Assembly (NCBI GenBank): GCA_017745595.1
Contig: WMBV01000001.1
Location: forward strand, 248,001 to 312,000
Direction: 5' to 3'
From: Bordetella petrii
GTDB taxonomy: Bacteria > Pseudomonadota > Gammaproteobacteria > Burkholderiales > Burkholderiaceae_B
Length of the DNA stretch: 64,000 nt
Below are positions 17,165-25,752 of the stretch, piece by piece (the first letter of the stretch is position 1; each line of letters opens with the position of its first letter). The translations under genes and the position numbers were made by a program. The notes under the pieces were generated by a model. The model ran no database searches and was not told where the DNA came from. It was given only the letters and a program-made list of their open reading frames with translations.

Positions 17165-17908
17165 TCATCCAGCCGCGTCGCTGCCCTGCGCAGGAAACAC
17201 GCCGCCCAGGCGAACCGTCAGTTGCCGGGCCGCCTGCAATACCGGCCCGGCGAAAGCCGGATCTAGACGTTCGGTAGGCATGGTAAGCGTCAGCGTACCG
17301 GCCAATTGCTGGTCGGCGCCGAATACTGGCGCGGCCACGCCGGCCACTTCGGCAAGACGATCGCCCGCCAGCACCGCCACCTGCTCGCGGCGGATGCGCG
17401 CATAAATCTCGCCCTGCTCGCCGCTGTAGGCCAGCATGACCCTGCCGCCTGCACCATGGTCGAGCGGCAGCAGGTCGCCCACCCGGATATGGTCGCGCAC
17501 CGGCCGCGGTGAATCGACCCGGTGCAGGCACAGCCGCCTGGCCCCCTGACGAATGTAAAACGCGGCGCTTTCCTGCGTTTGCGCCACCAGCTCGTGCAGC
17601 ACGGGCATCACCAGGGGTTCCAGCGAGAACGAGTTGGCATACACCAGGTGCAGACGCGCGATTTCCGGCCCCAGCGCATAGCGGCCATCGGGCAGCTTGA
17701 CCACGAAATGCGCGTGTTCCAGTGACGACAGCATGCGCAACACCGTGCTTTTGTGGATGCGCGTACGCGCCGCGATATCGGCCAGCGAGGGATGGGGCAA
17801 TTCGCCCGAGAACACGGCCAGCACGGCCAACGCGCGGTCCAGCGTAGCGACACCGCCGGCGGCGGCATTCAGATCGGCAACTGAAGGAATGGCGGGTCTG
17901 CGGGGCAT
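17165..17908 (-). CDS. IclR-family transcriptional regulator
   Basis: A 247-residue regulator with an N-terminal winged HTH (SLADIAARTRIHKSTVLRML, near residues 42-61) and the C-terminal IclR effector domain (GDLLPLDHGAGGRVMLAY and related). An ATG upstream at 17971 is in frame, but the extra residues are hydrophobic and would overlap the operator region, so the start at 17908 (MPRRPAIPS) is preferred. It is divergent from the catabolic operon at 18005 and most likely controls it through the palindrome at 17978-18000. Confidence 0.9.
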   Translation of the reverse strand: MPRRPAIPSVADLNAAAGGVATLDRALAVLAVFSGELPHPSLADIAARTRIHKSTVLRMLSSLEHAHFVVKLPDGRYALGPEIARLHLVYANSFSLEPLVMPVLHELVAQTQESAAFYIRQGARRLCLHRVDSPRPVRDHIRVGDLLPLDHGAGGRVMLAYSGEQGEIYARIRREQVAVLAGDRLAEVAGVAAPVFGADQQLAGTLTLTMPTERLDPAFAGPVLQAARQLTVRLGGVFPAQGSDAAG

Positions 17909-17946
17909 GCGGGCAAGGGGGAACAACCAAAACCAGGCAGTGTAGC

Positions 17947-18000
17947 TTGACACCTGCTTCAGTCGCGCCATATCATAAAGATAGAATATCGTTCTATCTT
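17947..18000 (+). promoter_or_regulatory. Promoter of the catabolic operon with overlapping IclR operator candidate
   Basis: TTGACA (17947-17952) and TATCAT (17971-17976), 18 nt apart, form a strong sigma-70 promoter. A perfect 9-bp inverted repeat, AAGATAGAA (17978-17986) and TTCTATCTT (17992-18000), sits directly on the expected transcription start and ends 4 nt before the ATG at 18005. A bound repressor would block initiation, and in RNA the repeat could also fold over the start region, which has no Shine-Dalgarno. Confidence 0.7.
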
Positions 18001-18004
18001 AACA

Positions 18005-18766
18005 ATGTCCCTTGCCACAGACAACCTGCGCATCGAACGGCACTCCGGCTGGTCAGTAATCCATATCAACCGCCCCGACAAGCGCAACGCTCTGAACCGC
18101 GCCATGCGCACCGGCCTATTGGCCGCCCTGCGCAGCCTGGAACACGAAGCGCACGCCATCGTGCTGACCGGCAGCGGCAGCGCCTTCTGCGCCGGTCTGG
18201 ACCTAAAAGAGCAGGCGGCCGACCGCGCCGCCGGACGCGACACGGGCTCGGCGGAATGGCTGGAACTCAATGCCGCGATCCGCGCGCACCCCGCGGTGTT
18301 CATTGCGGCGGTCAACGGCGTGACGCTGGGCGGCGGTGTCACCTTCATGAATTCTTGCGACCTGGCCCTGGCCAGCACCGAGGCCAGTTTTGCCTGCCCC
18401 GAATTGGGCTTCGGCTCTTATGCCAGCGCCTCCGGCCCCACCACGCAGTTGTCGGGCATCGCCCGCAAGCGTGCCGCCTGGCTGCTGCTGACCACCGACC
18501 GCCTGGACGCGGCCACGTTCGAGCGCTGGGGGTTGATAAACGAAGTTGTTGCGCCGGCAGCCTTGCTGCCGCGCGCCACCGGCCTGGCCGCGCGCCTCGC
18601 CGGGCATGACCCGACGGTGCTCGCCGCCGTCAAGCACGCCCTGGACCACATTCCCGCCGTGGTCCGCGGCTGGCGCGAAGCCATGGAGTACGGCCAACGC
18701 GTCAATGCCGATCTCCGGCGCCACAACCCACGCAGCTCTATTCCCGCACAGGAGACAACTCCATGA
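18005..18766 (+). CDS. Enoyl-CoA hydratase/isomerase (crotonase family)
   Basis: A 253-residue crotonase. The first oxyanion-hole segment is GSGSAFCAGLDLKEQA and the second AAVNGVTLGGGVTFMNSCDLAL. It is expected to hydrate, or otherwise act on, an acyl-CoA thioester made by the CoA-transferases downstream. It is the first gene of the operon, directly behind the operator, and its stop overlaps the Bug receptor start (ATGA at 18763-18766). The usual catalytic Glu pair of short-chain hydratases is not clearly conserved by eye, so a specialised reaction is possible. Confidence 0.88.
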   Translation: MSLATDNLRIERHSGWSVIHINRPDKRNALNRAMRTGLLAALRSLEHEAHAIVLTGSGSAFCAGLDLKEQAADRAAGRDTGSAEWLELNAAIRAHPAVFIAAVNGVTLGGGVTFMNSCDLALASTEASFACPELGFGSYASASGPTTQLSGIARKRAAWLLLTTDRLDAATFERWGLINEVVAPAALLPRATGLAARLAGHDPTVLAAVKHALDHIPAVVRGWREAMEYGQRVNADLRRHNPRSSIPAQETTP

Positions 18767-19740
18767 CTATCCGCCTTTCCCGCCGGTCGATGCTGGCTTT
18801 GCTGGGCGCCGCCGCCCTGGCGCCAGCCCATGGTCAACAGTCCTATCCGAACAAGCCTGTCACCATCGTGGTGCCCTTCTCGGTAGGCGGCAGCACCGAC
18901 CTGGTGGCGCGCCTGATCGGCGACCAGCTCGGCGAGGCACTGGGTCAGCCCGCCATCGTCACCAACCGCACCGGCGGTGGCGGTGTGGTGGGCTGGAGCA
19001 ATGTGGCGCGCGCCGAACCCGATGGCTACACCGTGCTCACCACCGAAATGTCGTTCGCCATCGCGCCCGGCCTGCTGTCGAACCTGCCGTTCGACGCCAA
19101 GAAAGGCTTCACGCACATCACCACCGCCGTGCAGGTGCCGCACGTGCTGGTGGTCAACCCCAACGTGCCGGCCAAGACTGTGCAGGAACTGATCGCGCTG
19201 GCCAAGCAAAAACCCGGCGAGCTGTTCTACGGCTCGGGCGGCAACGGCACCAACACCCACCTGGCGGCCGAGTTATTCAAAGACGCGGCCGGTGACCTGG
19301 ACATCGTGCACGTGCCCTACAAGGGCGCGGGTGCCGTACTGGCCGACCTGATGGGCGGCCAGGTGCAGATGCTGATCACCTCGCTGCCCACGGCCCTGCC
19401 CCACATCCAGTCGGGCAAGCTGCGCGCCTTGATGATGGCCAGCGACAAGCGCAGCCCCGCGCTGCCCGACGTGCCCAGCGCGCCCGAAGTGGGCCTGCCG
19501 CGCATGGACATCAAGTTCTGGATCGGCTTCGCCGCCCCCGCCGGCACCCCGCAGGCGGCCATCGACAAGCTCAACCAGTCCATCATTGCCACCCTGCGCC
19601 TGCCCGCCTCGCAGCAGCGACTTGAGCAGATGGGCATGGAAACCATCGGCAATACACCGGCCGAGGCCGCGCGCCTGGTCCAGCAAGAGATGGACCGCTG
19701 GGCCGAGGTCATCAAACAACGCGGCATCAAAGTCGACTGA
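18763..19740 (+). CDS. Tripartite tricarboxylate transporter (Bug) substrate-binding protein
   Basis: A 325-residue periplasmic receptor of the Bug/TctC family. A signal peptide (SRRSMLALLGAAALAPAHG, twin-Arg-like) is followed by the family opening SYPNKPVTIVVPFSVGGSTD. Bug proteins bind carboxylates such as citrate, malate, nicotinate or aromatic acids and often lack dedicated TctAB partners, as here. Its place inside a CoA-ester catabolic operon implies it captures the pathway substrate. The start is fixed by the ATGA overlap with the hydratase gene. Confidence 0.93.
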   Translation: MTIRLSRRSMLALLGAAALAPAHGQQSYPNKPVTIVVPFSVGGSTDLVARLIGDQLGEALGQPAIVTNRTGGGGVVGWSNVARAEPDGYTVLTTEMSFAIAPGLLSNLPFDAKKGFTHITTAVQVPHVLVVNPNVPAKTVQELIALAKQKPGELFYGSGGNGTNTHLAAELFKDAAGDLDIVHVPYKGAGAVLADLMGGQVQMLITSLPTALPHIQSGKLRALMMASDKRSPALPDVPSAPEVGLPRMDIKFWIGFAAPAGTPQAAIDKLNQSIIATLRLPASQQRLEQMGMETIGNTPAEAARLVQQEMDRWAEVIKQRGIKVD

Positions 19741-19750
19741 GCCTTCAGAC

Positions 19751-20953
19751 ATGGCATACCGACCTTTGCACGACATCCGCGTCCTGGACCTGACCAATGT
19801 GCTGGCAGGCCCCTTCGCCTGCCACCAGCTTGCCCACCTGGGCGCCCACGTCATCAAGGTCGAGGCGCGCGGCACGGGCGATCTGGCGCGCCAGCTGGGC
19901 GCCGATCCGGTCCTGAACCAGCGCGGCATGGGCGCTTCTTTTCTGGCACAGAATGCCGGCAAGCGCTCGATCACCATCGATCTCAAGCAACCGGATGGCA
20001 AGGCGGTGTTCCGCCGCCTGGTGCAACAGGCCGACGTGGTGGTCGAGAATTTCCGGCCGGGTGTCATGCAGCGGCTGGGACTGGGCTTTGAACAGTTGCG
20101 CACCGACAATCCTCGGCTGGTCTACTGCGCCATCTCGGGTTTCGGGCAGGACGGGCCGCTGCGCAACCTGCCCGCCTACGACCAGATTGTGCAGGGCATG
20201 TCGGGCGCCATGAGCATCACGGGCAGCCCCGAGTCGGCGCCACTGCGGGTGGGCTATCCGGCGGCCGACACCATCGGCGGCATGACGGCCGCGTATGCCA
20301 TCGCGGCGGCACTGGCCGACCGTCAGCGCACGCAGGCTTGTTTCATCGACATTTCCATGCTGGAAGCCATGATGGCCACCATGGGTTGGGCGGTTTCCAA
20401 CTACCTGGTGGCCGGCCGCGAGGCACGGCCGATGGGTAACGAGAACATGACGGCCAGCCCCTCGGGCACCTTCCAGACCGGCGCCGGGCTGCTCAATATC
20501 GCCGCCAACCGGCAAACCCAGTTCGAGGCGCTGTGCCGCGTCATCGGTCGTCCGGAGCTGGTACAGGACGCACGCTACGCCGAACGCGAAGCGCGCCTGC
20601 GCCATCGCTACGAGCTCAAGGCCGATATCGAACAAGCGCTGCAGGCCAGAAGCGCCGAAGAATGGTGGCCCCTGCTGACTGCAGCCAGCGTGCCGGCGGG
20701 CCCCGTCTACACGGTGCCGCAGGCGCTGGCGCACCCGCAGATCGCCGAGCGCGGCATGATCGCCACGTTTCCCGACGCGCCGGGCGTACAACGCGATGTC
20801 AGTGTGCTGCGCACCGGCATCAAGCTGGATGGCCAGGCGCCGGCCGTGGATACCCCTCCTCCGACGCTAGGCCAGCACACCGACGCCATTCTGGCGGAAC
20901 TGGGCTACAGCGCGGCTGACATTGCAGCACTCAAAGCGGAGCAGGCAGTATGA
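19751..20953 (+). CDS. CaiB/BaiF (class III) CoA-transferase
   Basis: A 400-residue class III CoA-transferase. The N-terminal family motif is IRVLDLTNVLAGPFACHQLAHLG region, and the catalytic Asp expected in YPAADTIGG is Asp173. It would move CoA from a donor thioester to a carboxylic acid. It follows the Bug gene by 10 nt and overlaps the second transferase by ATGA (20950-20953). Its substrate is unknown; see the pathway finding. Confidence 0.92.
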   Translation: MAYRPLHDIRVLDLTNVLAGPFACHQLAHLGAHVIKVEARGTGDLARQLGADPVLNQRGMGASFLAQNAGKRSITIDLKQPDGKAVFRRLVQQADVVVENFRPGVMQRLGLGFEQLRTDNPRLVYCAISGFGQDGPLRNLPAYDQIVQGMSGAMSITGSPESAPLRVGYPAADTIGGMTAAYAIAAALADRQRTQACFIDISMLEAMMATMGWAVSNYLVAGREARPMGNENMTASPSGTFQTGAGLLNIAANRQTQFEALCRVIGRPELVQDARYAEREARLRHRYELKADIEQALQARSAEEWWPLLTAASVPAGPVYTVPQALAHPQIAERGMIATFPDAPGVQRDVSVLRTGIKLDGQAPAVDTPPPTLGQHTDAILAELGYSAADIAALKAEQAV

Positions 20954-22389
20954 GCAACAGGCAAACCGGCAAAGTATCGGCCTTTGAGGAACTGATGCAG
21001 GTGCGCAACCTGGGCGCCATCGACCCGGGCGAAGTCACCATCTCGGGCCACGACCCGTTCTACAACACGCCGTACCGCGTGGGCGAGGCCGTGGCGGCCA
21101 GCATCGCCGCGGCAGGCGTGGCGGCCAACGACATCTGGCAACTGCGCACCGGCCGGCGCCAGACCTTGAGTGTGGACGTACGGGCCGCCGCCGCCACGCT
21201 TCGTACGGTCGACTACACCCGTGCCCGCCAGCCTGACGGCAGCTACGCGCACGTGCCGATCCCCCAGGCTATGTCGCATATGCTGTTGGTGACCCAGCCG
21301 TGGCCGACGCGCGACGGCCAATGGCTGTTGCCGCATCTGAATCTGCCGCACCTGTCGGCGCGCGTGCTTGATGTCCTGCAATGCGAAAGCACGCCGGCCG
21401 CGGTCAGCGCGGCCGTGGGCCGCTGGGACGCCGACGCGCTGGAAGACGCCATTGCCGCGGCGCGCGCCTGCGGCGGCAAAATCCGCACCGAAGCTGAATG
21501 GCTGGCTCATCCGCAAGGCCGCTATCTGGCCGGCCAGCCGGTGATCGAGATCACCAAGCTGGACGATTCGGCGCCCGAGCCGTTCCTACCGGGCGCTCGC
21601 CCCCTGTCGGGCGTGCGCGTGCTGGACCTGACACGCATCCTGGCCGGCCCCGTCGCTGGCCGCAGCCTGGCCGAGCACGGTGCCGACGTGCTGATGGTAA
21701 CGGCGCCGCACTTGCCGCAAACGCCGGAGCACGTGCGCGACACCAGCCATGGCAAGCGCAGCTGCTTCCTGGATCTGCGCCAGCGCGGCGACGCGGACAC
21801 CATGCGTGCGCTGTTGCGCGAGGCCGATGTCTTCATCGACGGCTACCGGCCCGGCAGCCTGGCCGGCCTGGGCTTCGCGCCCGACGAACTGACGCGCCTG
21901 CGGCCAGGTCTGGTGCAGTTGTCGGTCAGTTGCTTCGGTTCGGGCGGCCCATGGGCTGATCGGGCCGGTTGGGAACAGGTGGCGCAGGCCGTGACCGGCG
22001 TGTGCCATCGCAACGGCCAGCTAACCAACCAGGGCCGGCCCAAGCTGGTGTTCGCGCCGCTGTGCGACTACACCACCGGCTACCTGGGTGCGTTGGGCGT
22101 GATGCTGGCCCTGGCGCGCCGTGCGCGCGAAGGCGGCAGCTACCGGGTGCACGTTTCACTGTGCCAATCGGCCATGTTCGCGCAACGCCAGGGGCTACTC
22201 GATACCTACCAGAATGCCCCTCAACAACTCGACGCCGATGAGCTCGAGACCTACACAGTGGCGTCGGATACCTGCTACGGGCCCCTGAAAACCCTGGGTC
22301 CGGTGCTGCGCATGTCTGAAACCGCGCCGCGATGGGCCATTCCCACGCCACGCCTGGGCGGCAACCCCGCCGCCTGGCAATCCCGCTGA
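20950..22389 (+). CDS. Second CaiB/BaiF-type CoA-transferase with extended N-terminus
   Basis: A 479-residue protein. The standard CaiB start motif (SGVRVLDLTRILAGPVAGRS) is displaced to about residue 218, and the catalytic Asp of APLCDYTTGY is Asp373. The first roughly 210 residues resemble the small-domain half of CaiB proteins (RDGQWLLPHLN, EAEWLAHPQGRYL), so the domain order appears shuffled relative to the 400-residue neighbour. It overlaps that neighbour by ATGA, so the two may form a heteromer or act in sequence. Transferase activity is inferred from the retained Asp. Confidence 0.85.
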   Translation: MSNRQTGKVSAFEELMQVRNLGAIDPGEVTISGHDPFYNTPYRVGEAVAASIAAAGVAANDIWQLRTGRRQTLSVDVRAAAATLRTVDYTRARQPDGSYAHVPIPQAMSHMLLVTQPWPTRDGQWLLPHLNLPHLSARVLDVLQCESTPAAVSAAVGRWDADALEDAIAAARACGGKIRTEAEWLAHPQGRYLAGQPVIEITKLDDSAPEPFLPGARPLSGVRVLDLTRILAGPVAGRSLAEHGADVLMVTAPHLPQTPEHVRDTSHGKRSCFLDLRQRGDADTMRALLREADVFIDGYRPGSLAGLGFAPDELTRLRPGLVQLSVSCFGSGGPWADRAGWEQVAQAVTGVCHRNGQLTNQGRPKLVFAPLCDYTTGYLGALGVMLALARRAREGGSYRVHVSLCQSAMFAQRQGLLDTYQNAPQQLDADELETYTVASDTCYGPLKTLGPVLRMSETAPRWAIPTPRLGGNPAAWQSR

Positions 22390-22403
22390 TTCTCCGAGGT
22401 GCC

Positions 22404-23240
22404 ATGACCACTCCCGACTCCGATTCCCGCCAGCTTGCGCAAGACTGGTGGCGCACGTCCATCATCGACATGCAGCCCGGCGTAATCCGCTATCGCGGCT
22501 ATGCCATCGAAGACCTGATCGGCCACATCGGGCTGGCGCACATGATCTGGCTGCTGACACGCGGCGAGCTGCCCGGGCCGCAGCAGGCCGGTCTGCTCGA
22601 AGCCGCGCTGATGTCGGCGGTGGACCACGGGCCGCAGGCGCCCAGCATTGCCATCGCACGCATGGCGGCCACCTGTGGAGTGGGCCTGAACAGCGCCATG
22701 GCCTCGGCCGTGAATGTGTTGGGCGACGTGCACGGCGGCGCGGGCGAACAGGCGCTGCAGCTGTACCTGGATGCAGCCGCGCGCGTCGATGCCGGCACGC
22801 CCCTGGCGCAAGCCGTAGCCGATGCCGTGGACGCTTATGCCGAAGTGCACGGCCAGACCATTCCTGGTTTCGGCCATCGCTTCCATCCCGTGGATCCGCG
22901 CAGCGCGCCGCTGCTGGCGCTGGTGGACCGTGCCGCGCAGGCCGGTGCGGTCAGCGGCCGCCACGCCGCCACGGCACGCGCCATCGAAGCCCTGCTGCAT
23001 GCGCGCAAGGGCAAGCCCATTCCCATGAACATCGACGGCGCCACCGCGGTGATTTATGCCGAACTGGGGTTCGCCCCGGCGCTGGCGCGCGGCCTGTTCT
23101 GCCTGTCACGCTCGGTGGGCGTACTGGCGCACGCATGGGAACAGACCCTGCAGGGCGGCCGCATCAAGGGTCCCATGCCGCGCCAGTTTCTGCCCACCTA
23201 CGACGGCCCGCCGCCCCGGCCGCTACCCGCCACGGAGTAA
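22404..23240 (+). CDS. Citryl-CoA lyase-like protein (citrate synthase superfamily)
   Basis: A 278-residue member of the citrate synthase fold, about 100-150 residues shorter than true citrate synthases and close in size to citryl-CoA lyases. The three superfamily catalytic positions are present: His110 (DVHGGAGEQ), His158 (PGFGHRFHP) and Asp211 (MNIDGATA). Such enzymes cleave citryl-CoA, or an analogue, to acetyl-CoA and a 2-oxo acid. The gene lies 14 nt after the CoA-transferase pair, a placement that fits a final C-C cleavage step. A condensing reaction in reverse cannot be excluded. Confidence 0.87.
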   Translation: MTTPDSDSRQLAQDWWRTSIIDMQPGVIRYRGYAIEDLIGHIGLAHMIWLLTRGELPGPQQAGLLEAALMSAVDHGPQAPSIAIARMAATCGVGLNSAMASAVNVLGDVHGGAGEQALQLYLDAAARVDAGTPLAQAVADAVDAYAEVHGQTIPGFGHRFHPVDPRSAPLLALVDRAAQAGAVSGRHAATARAIEALLHARKGKPIPMNIDGATAVIYAELGFAPALARGLFCLSRSVGVLAHAWEQTLQGGRIKGPMPRQFLPTYDGPPPRPLPATE

Positions 23241-23243
23241 GCC

Positions 23244-24179
23244 ATGTGGAATCTATCGTTCGAGCCACCCCAGGTCGTGCCGGCGCACGCACTGGCTTCC
23301 CTGCCCGAGGCCTTGCGCCTGCGCCGCCCGAGCGAATGGGCCGCCGCCAATAAGCCCGGGCAGACCGTCGACAGTTTCCTGGAAGGCCCCGCGTTCGACC
23401 GCGCGGGCAATTTGTATCTGACCGACATTGTGCATGGACGCATCTTCCGTCTGGCACCCAACGGCCAGTGGCACACGGTCGCCGAAACCGGTGGCTGGCC
23501 CAACGGCATCGCCATCGATCCCGACGGCGACCTGTGGGTGGCCGACTACCGGCGCGGCCTGCTGCGCGTGCGGCCGGCGGACGGCGCGGTGGAGACCGTG
23601 CTGGGACACCGCAACTCGGAAAGCTTCAAGGGCCTCAACGACCTGCACTTCGACCTGCAGGGCAATCTGTATTTCACCGACCAGGGCCAAACCGGCCTGC
23701 ACGACCCGAGCGGCCGCGTCTATCGCCTGCGGCCGTCCGGACTGCTGGATCTGTTGCTGTCCAACGGCCCCAGCCCCAACGGCATCGCGCTGGACCCAGC
23801 CGGCCACGTGCTGTATGTGGCCATGACCCGCGCCAACGCCATCTGGCGTGCGCCCTTGCTGGCCGACGGCTCGCTGTCGAAAGTGGGCGCCTTCCGTACC
23901 TTCTTCGGCGCCAGCGGCCCCGATGGTCTGGCAGTGGATGCCGCGGGCCGGCTGGTCGTGGCCCACGCCAGCCTGGGTGGCGCCTTTGTGTTGAACCCGC
24001 GCGGAGAAATCACCCATTTCATCCGCAGCCCGGCCGGCACCACCGTCACCAACCTGGCTTTCCGCCCCGGCACGCCCACCTTGGTAATGACCGAATCACA
24101 AACCGGCACGGTGCTGGAAGCCACCCTGCCCGACCCGGGCGCACCGTTGTGGTCCCATGCCGACGCAACGCGTACCTGA
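23244..24179 (+). CDS. SMP-30/gluconolactonase-family protein
   Basis: A 311-residue six-bladed beta-propeller of the SMP-30/gluconolactonase/LRE family. It shows repeated blade motifs (FDRAGNLYLTDI, IDPDGDLWVADY, FDLQGNLYFTDQ), a metal-site-like EGPAFD near residue 49 and SPNGIALDP near residue 175. It has no signal peptide, so it is cytoplasmic. These enzymes open lactones or related esters. It starts 3 nt after the lyase stop and is the last gene of the operon, suggesting that a lactone is the substrate, a by-product, or an intermediate tautomer. Confidence 0.9.
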   Translation: MWNLSFEPPQVVPAHALASLPEALRLRRPSEWAAANKPGQTVDSFLEGPAFDRAGNLYLTDIVHGRIFRLAPNGQWHTVAETGGWPNGIAIDPDGDLWVADYRRGLLRVRPADGAVETVLGHRNSESFKGLNDLHFDLQGNLYFTDQGQTGLHDPSGRVYRLRPSGLLDLLLSNGPSPNGIALDPAGHVLYVAMTRANAIWRAPLLADGSLSKVGAFRTFFGASGPDGLAVDAAGRLVVAHASLGGAFVLNPRGEITHFIRSPAGTTVTNLAFRPGTPTLVMTESQTGTVLEATLPDPGAPLWSHADATRT

Positions 24180-24194
24180 AGCGGAATATGGCAA

Positions 24195-24351
24195 GGTCTG
24201 GCTCTGCAGGTGCCAGACACTGAAATGTGCAGGCGTGCGCGGTGTCTGGCTCCGTAGGTGCCAGACACCGCGCAGCAGAGAAGCTCTGCCCAGTTCGGTG
24301 AGCCCGGCCAGGCATCGGTGTCTGACACCCGCTACGCGGGAGTCAGACACC
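24195..24351. repeat. REP-like palindrome cluster (locus 2, three copies)
   Basis: Three related hairpins, 24195-24220 and 24241-24269 (variant centres CTCTGCAGG and CTCCGTAGG) and a standard copy at 24317-24351 with a slightly longer centre, fill the space between the convergent lactonase and paaK genes. This is the most decayed and most numerous cluster in the window. No other feature is seen in this spacer. Confidence 0.8.
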
Positions 24352-24359
24352 TTGAAGCG

Positions 24360-25673
24360 TCAACGCGGCCGCTTGTCCACCACCCGCCGCGCCTTGCCCG
24401 TCAGGGTGCGTTCGACGAAACCGCAGTCGGCCACGCGCACCCGCGCGGTGACGCCGATGTACGACTTGACCGCATGCTGCAGCTGCTTGCCCAGCGCCTC
24501 GCGCTCGGCGTCGGCCAGGCTGGCGAATTCGTCGCGCACTTCGGTCAGGATCTCCAGCTCGTCCAGATGGCCGGTGCGTGTCAGCACCAGCTGGTAGTGC
24601 GGCGCCAATTGCGCGATTTTCAGCACCTGCTCTTCGACCTGGGTGGGAAACAGGTTCACCCCGCGCACGATCAGCATGTCGTCGCTGCGGCCGGTGATCT
24701 TGCCGATGCGCCGCATGCTGCGCGAGGTGGGCGCCAGCAGCCGGGTCAGGTCGCGGGTGCGATAGCGGATGATGGGCATGGCTTCTTTGGTCAGCGAGGT
24801 GAACACCAGCTCGCCCGGCTCGCCGTCGGCCACCGGCACGCCGGTATCCGGATGGACGATCTCGGCATAGAAATGGTCTTCCCACACCACCGGGCCGTCT
24901 TTGGATTCCACGCATTCGCTGGCCACGCCCGGCCCCATCACCTCCGACAAACCGTAAATGTCCACGGCATCCAGCCCGGCTTCGGCTTCGATGTCCTGGC
25001 GCATCTGCCCCGTCCAGGGCTCGGCGCCGAAAATCCCGACGCGCAGCGAACTCTGGCGCGGGTCGATGCCCTGGCGGCGCTGCTCTTCGATGATGTTGCA
25101 GAAGTACGAGGGCGTCACCATGATGATGTCTGGACGCAAATCGTTGATCAGCTGCACCTGCTTTTCGGTCTGGCCGCCCGACATCGGAATCACGGTGCAC
25201 CCCAGCCGTTCGGCGCCGTAATGCGCGCCCAGCCCGCCGGTGAACAGCCCGTAGCCGTAGGCCACGTGCACGATGTCGCCCGGCTTGCCGCCCGCCGCCC
25301 GGATCGAACGCGCCACCAGGCCGGCCCAGTTGTCGAGGTCGCGCGCGGTATAGCCCACGACCGTCGGCTTGCCGGTGGTGCCGCTGGACGCATGCACGCG
25401 CGCGACCTGCTCGCGCGGCACCGCGAACATGCCAAACGGATAATTGGCGCGCAGGTCTTGCTTGGTGGTGAACGGGAACCTGGCAAGATCGGATAACTGC
25501 TTCAGGTCGTCCGGATGCACGCCGGCCGCGTCGAACGCCTGCCTGTAGTGCGGCACGTTCTGGTAGGCATGCGCCAGGGTCCGCTTCAGGCGCTCGAGCT
25601 GCAGCGCTTCGATTTCATCGCGGCTGGCATGTTCTATGGGATCCAGCCCGGGCCTGCTCTCGGTATTGGACAT
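24360..25673 (-). CDS. paaK: Phenylacetate-CoA ligase
   Basis: A 437-residue AMP-forming ligase that converts phenylacetate to phenylacetyl-CoA with ATP and CoA, the entry step of the aerobic paa pathway. The P-loop-like SSGTTGKPTVVGYT motif (about residues 96-109) and the C-terminal RGVNLFPTQVEE hinge region typical of PaaK are present. Its length matches the family (about 430). It is the last gene of the minus-strand paa run, 79 nt after paaI, and meets the convergent lactonase across the REP cluster. Confidence 0.95.
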   Translation of the reverse strand: MSNTESRPGLDPIEHASRDEIEALQLERLKRTLAHAYQNVPHYRQAFDAAGVHPDDLKQLSDLARFPFTTKQDLRANYPFGMFAVPREQVARVHASSGTTGKPTVVGYTARDLDNWAGLVARSIRAAGGKPGDIVHVAYGYGLFTGGLGAHYGAERLGCTVIPMSGGQTEKQVQLINDLRPDIIMVTPSYFCNIIEEQRRQGIDPRQSSLRVGIFGAEPWTGQMRQDIEAEAGLDAVDIYGLSEVMGPGVASECVESKDGPVVWEDHFYAEIVHPDTGVPVADGEPGELVFTSLTKEAMPIIRYRTRDLTRLLAPTSRSMRRIGKITGRSDDMLIVRGVNLFPTQVEEQVLKIAQLAPHYQLVLTRTGHLDELEILTEVRDEFASLADAEREALGKQLQHAVKSYIGVTARVRVADCGFVERTLTGKARRVVDKRPR

Positions 25674-25752
25674 GAGGTCGTCTCCTGGAATGCTGTGCGG
25701 CGCGACGCCGCTTTATCGTAATAAGTGTGGCGGTACAGAAAAATCGGGGCCT

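Noticed and set aside
22404-23240. Citrate synthase of the TCA cycle
   Set aside because: At 278 residues it lacks over 100 residues of true citrate synthases and sits in a CoA-transferase operon, so a lyase-type role is more likely.
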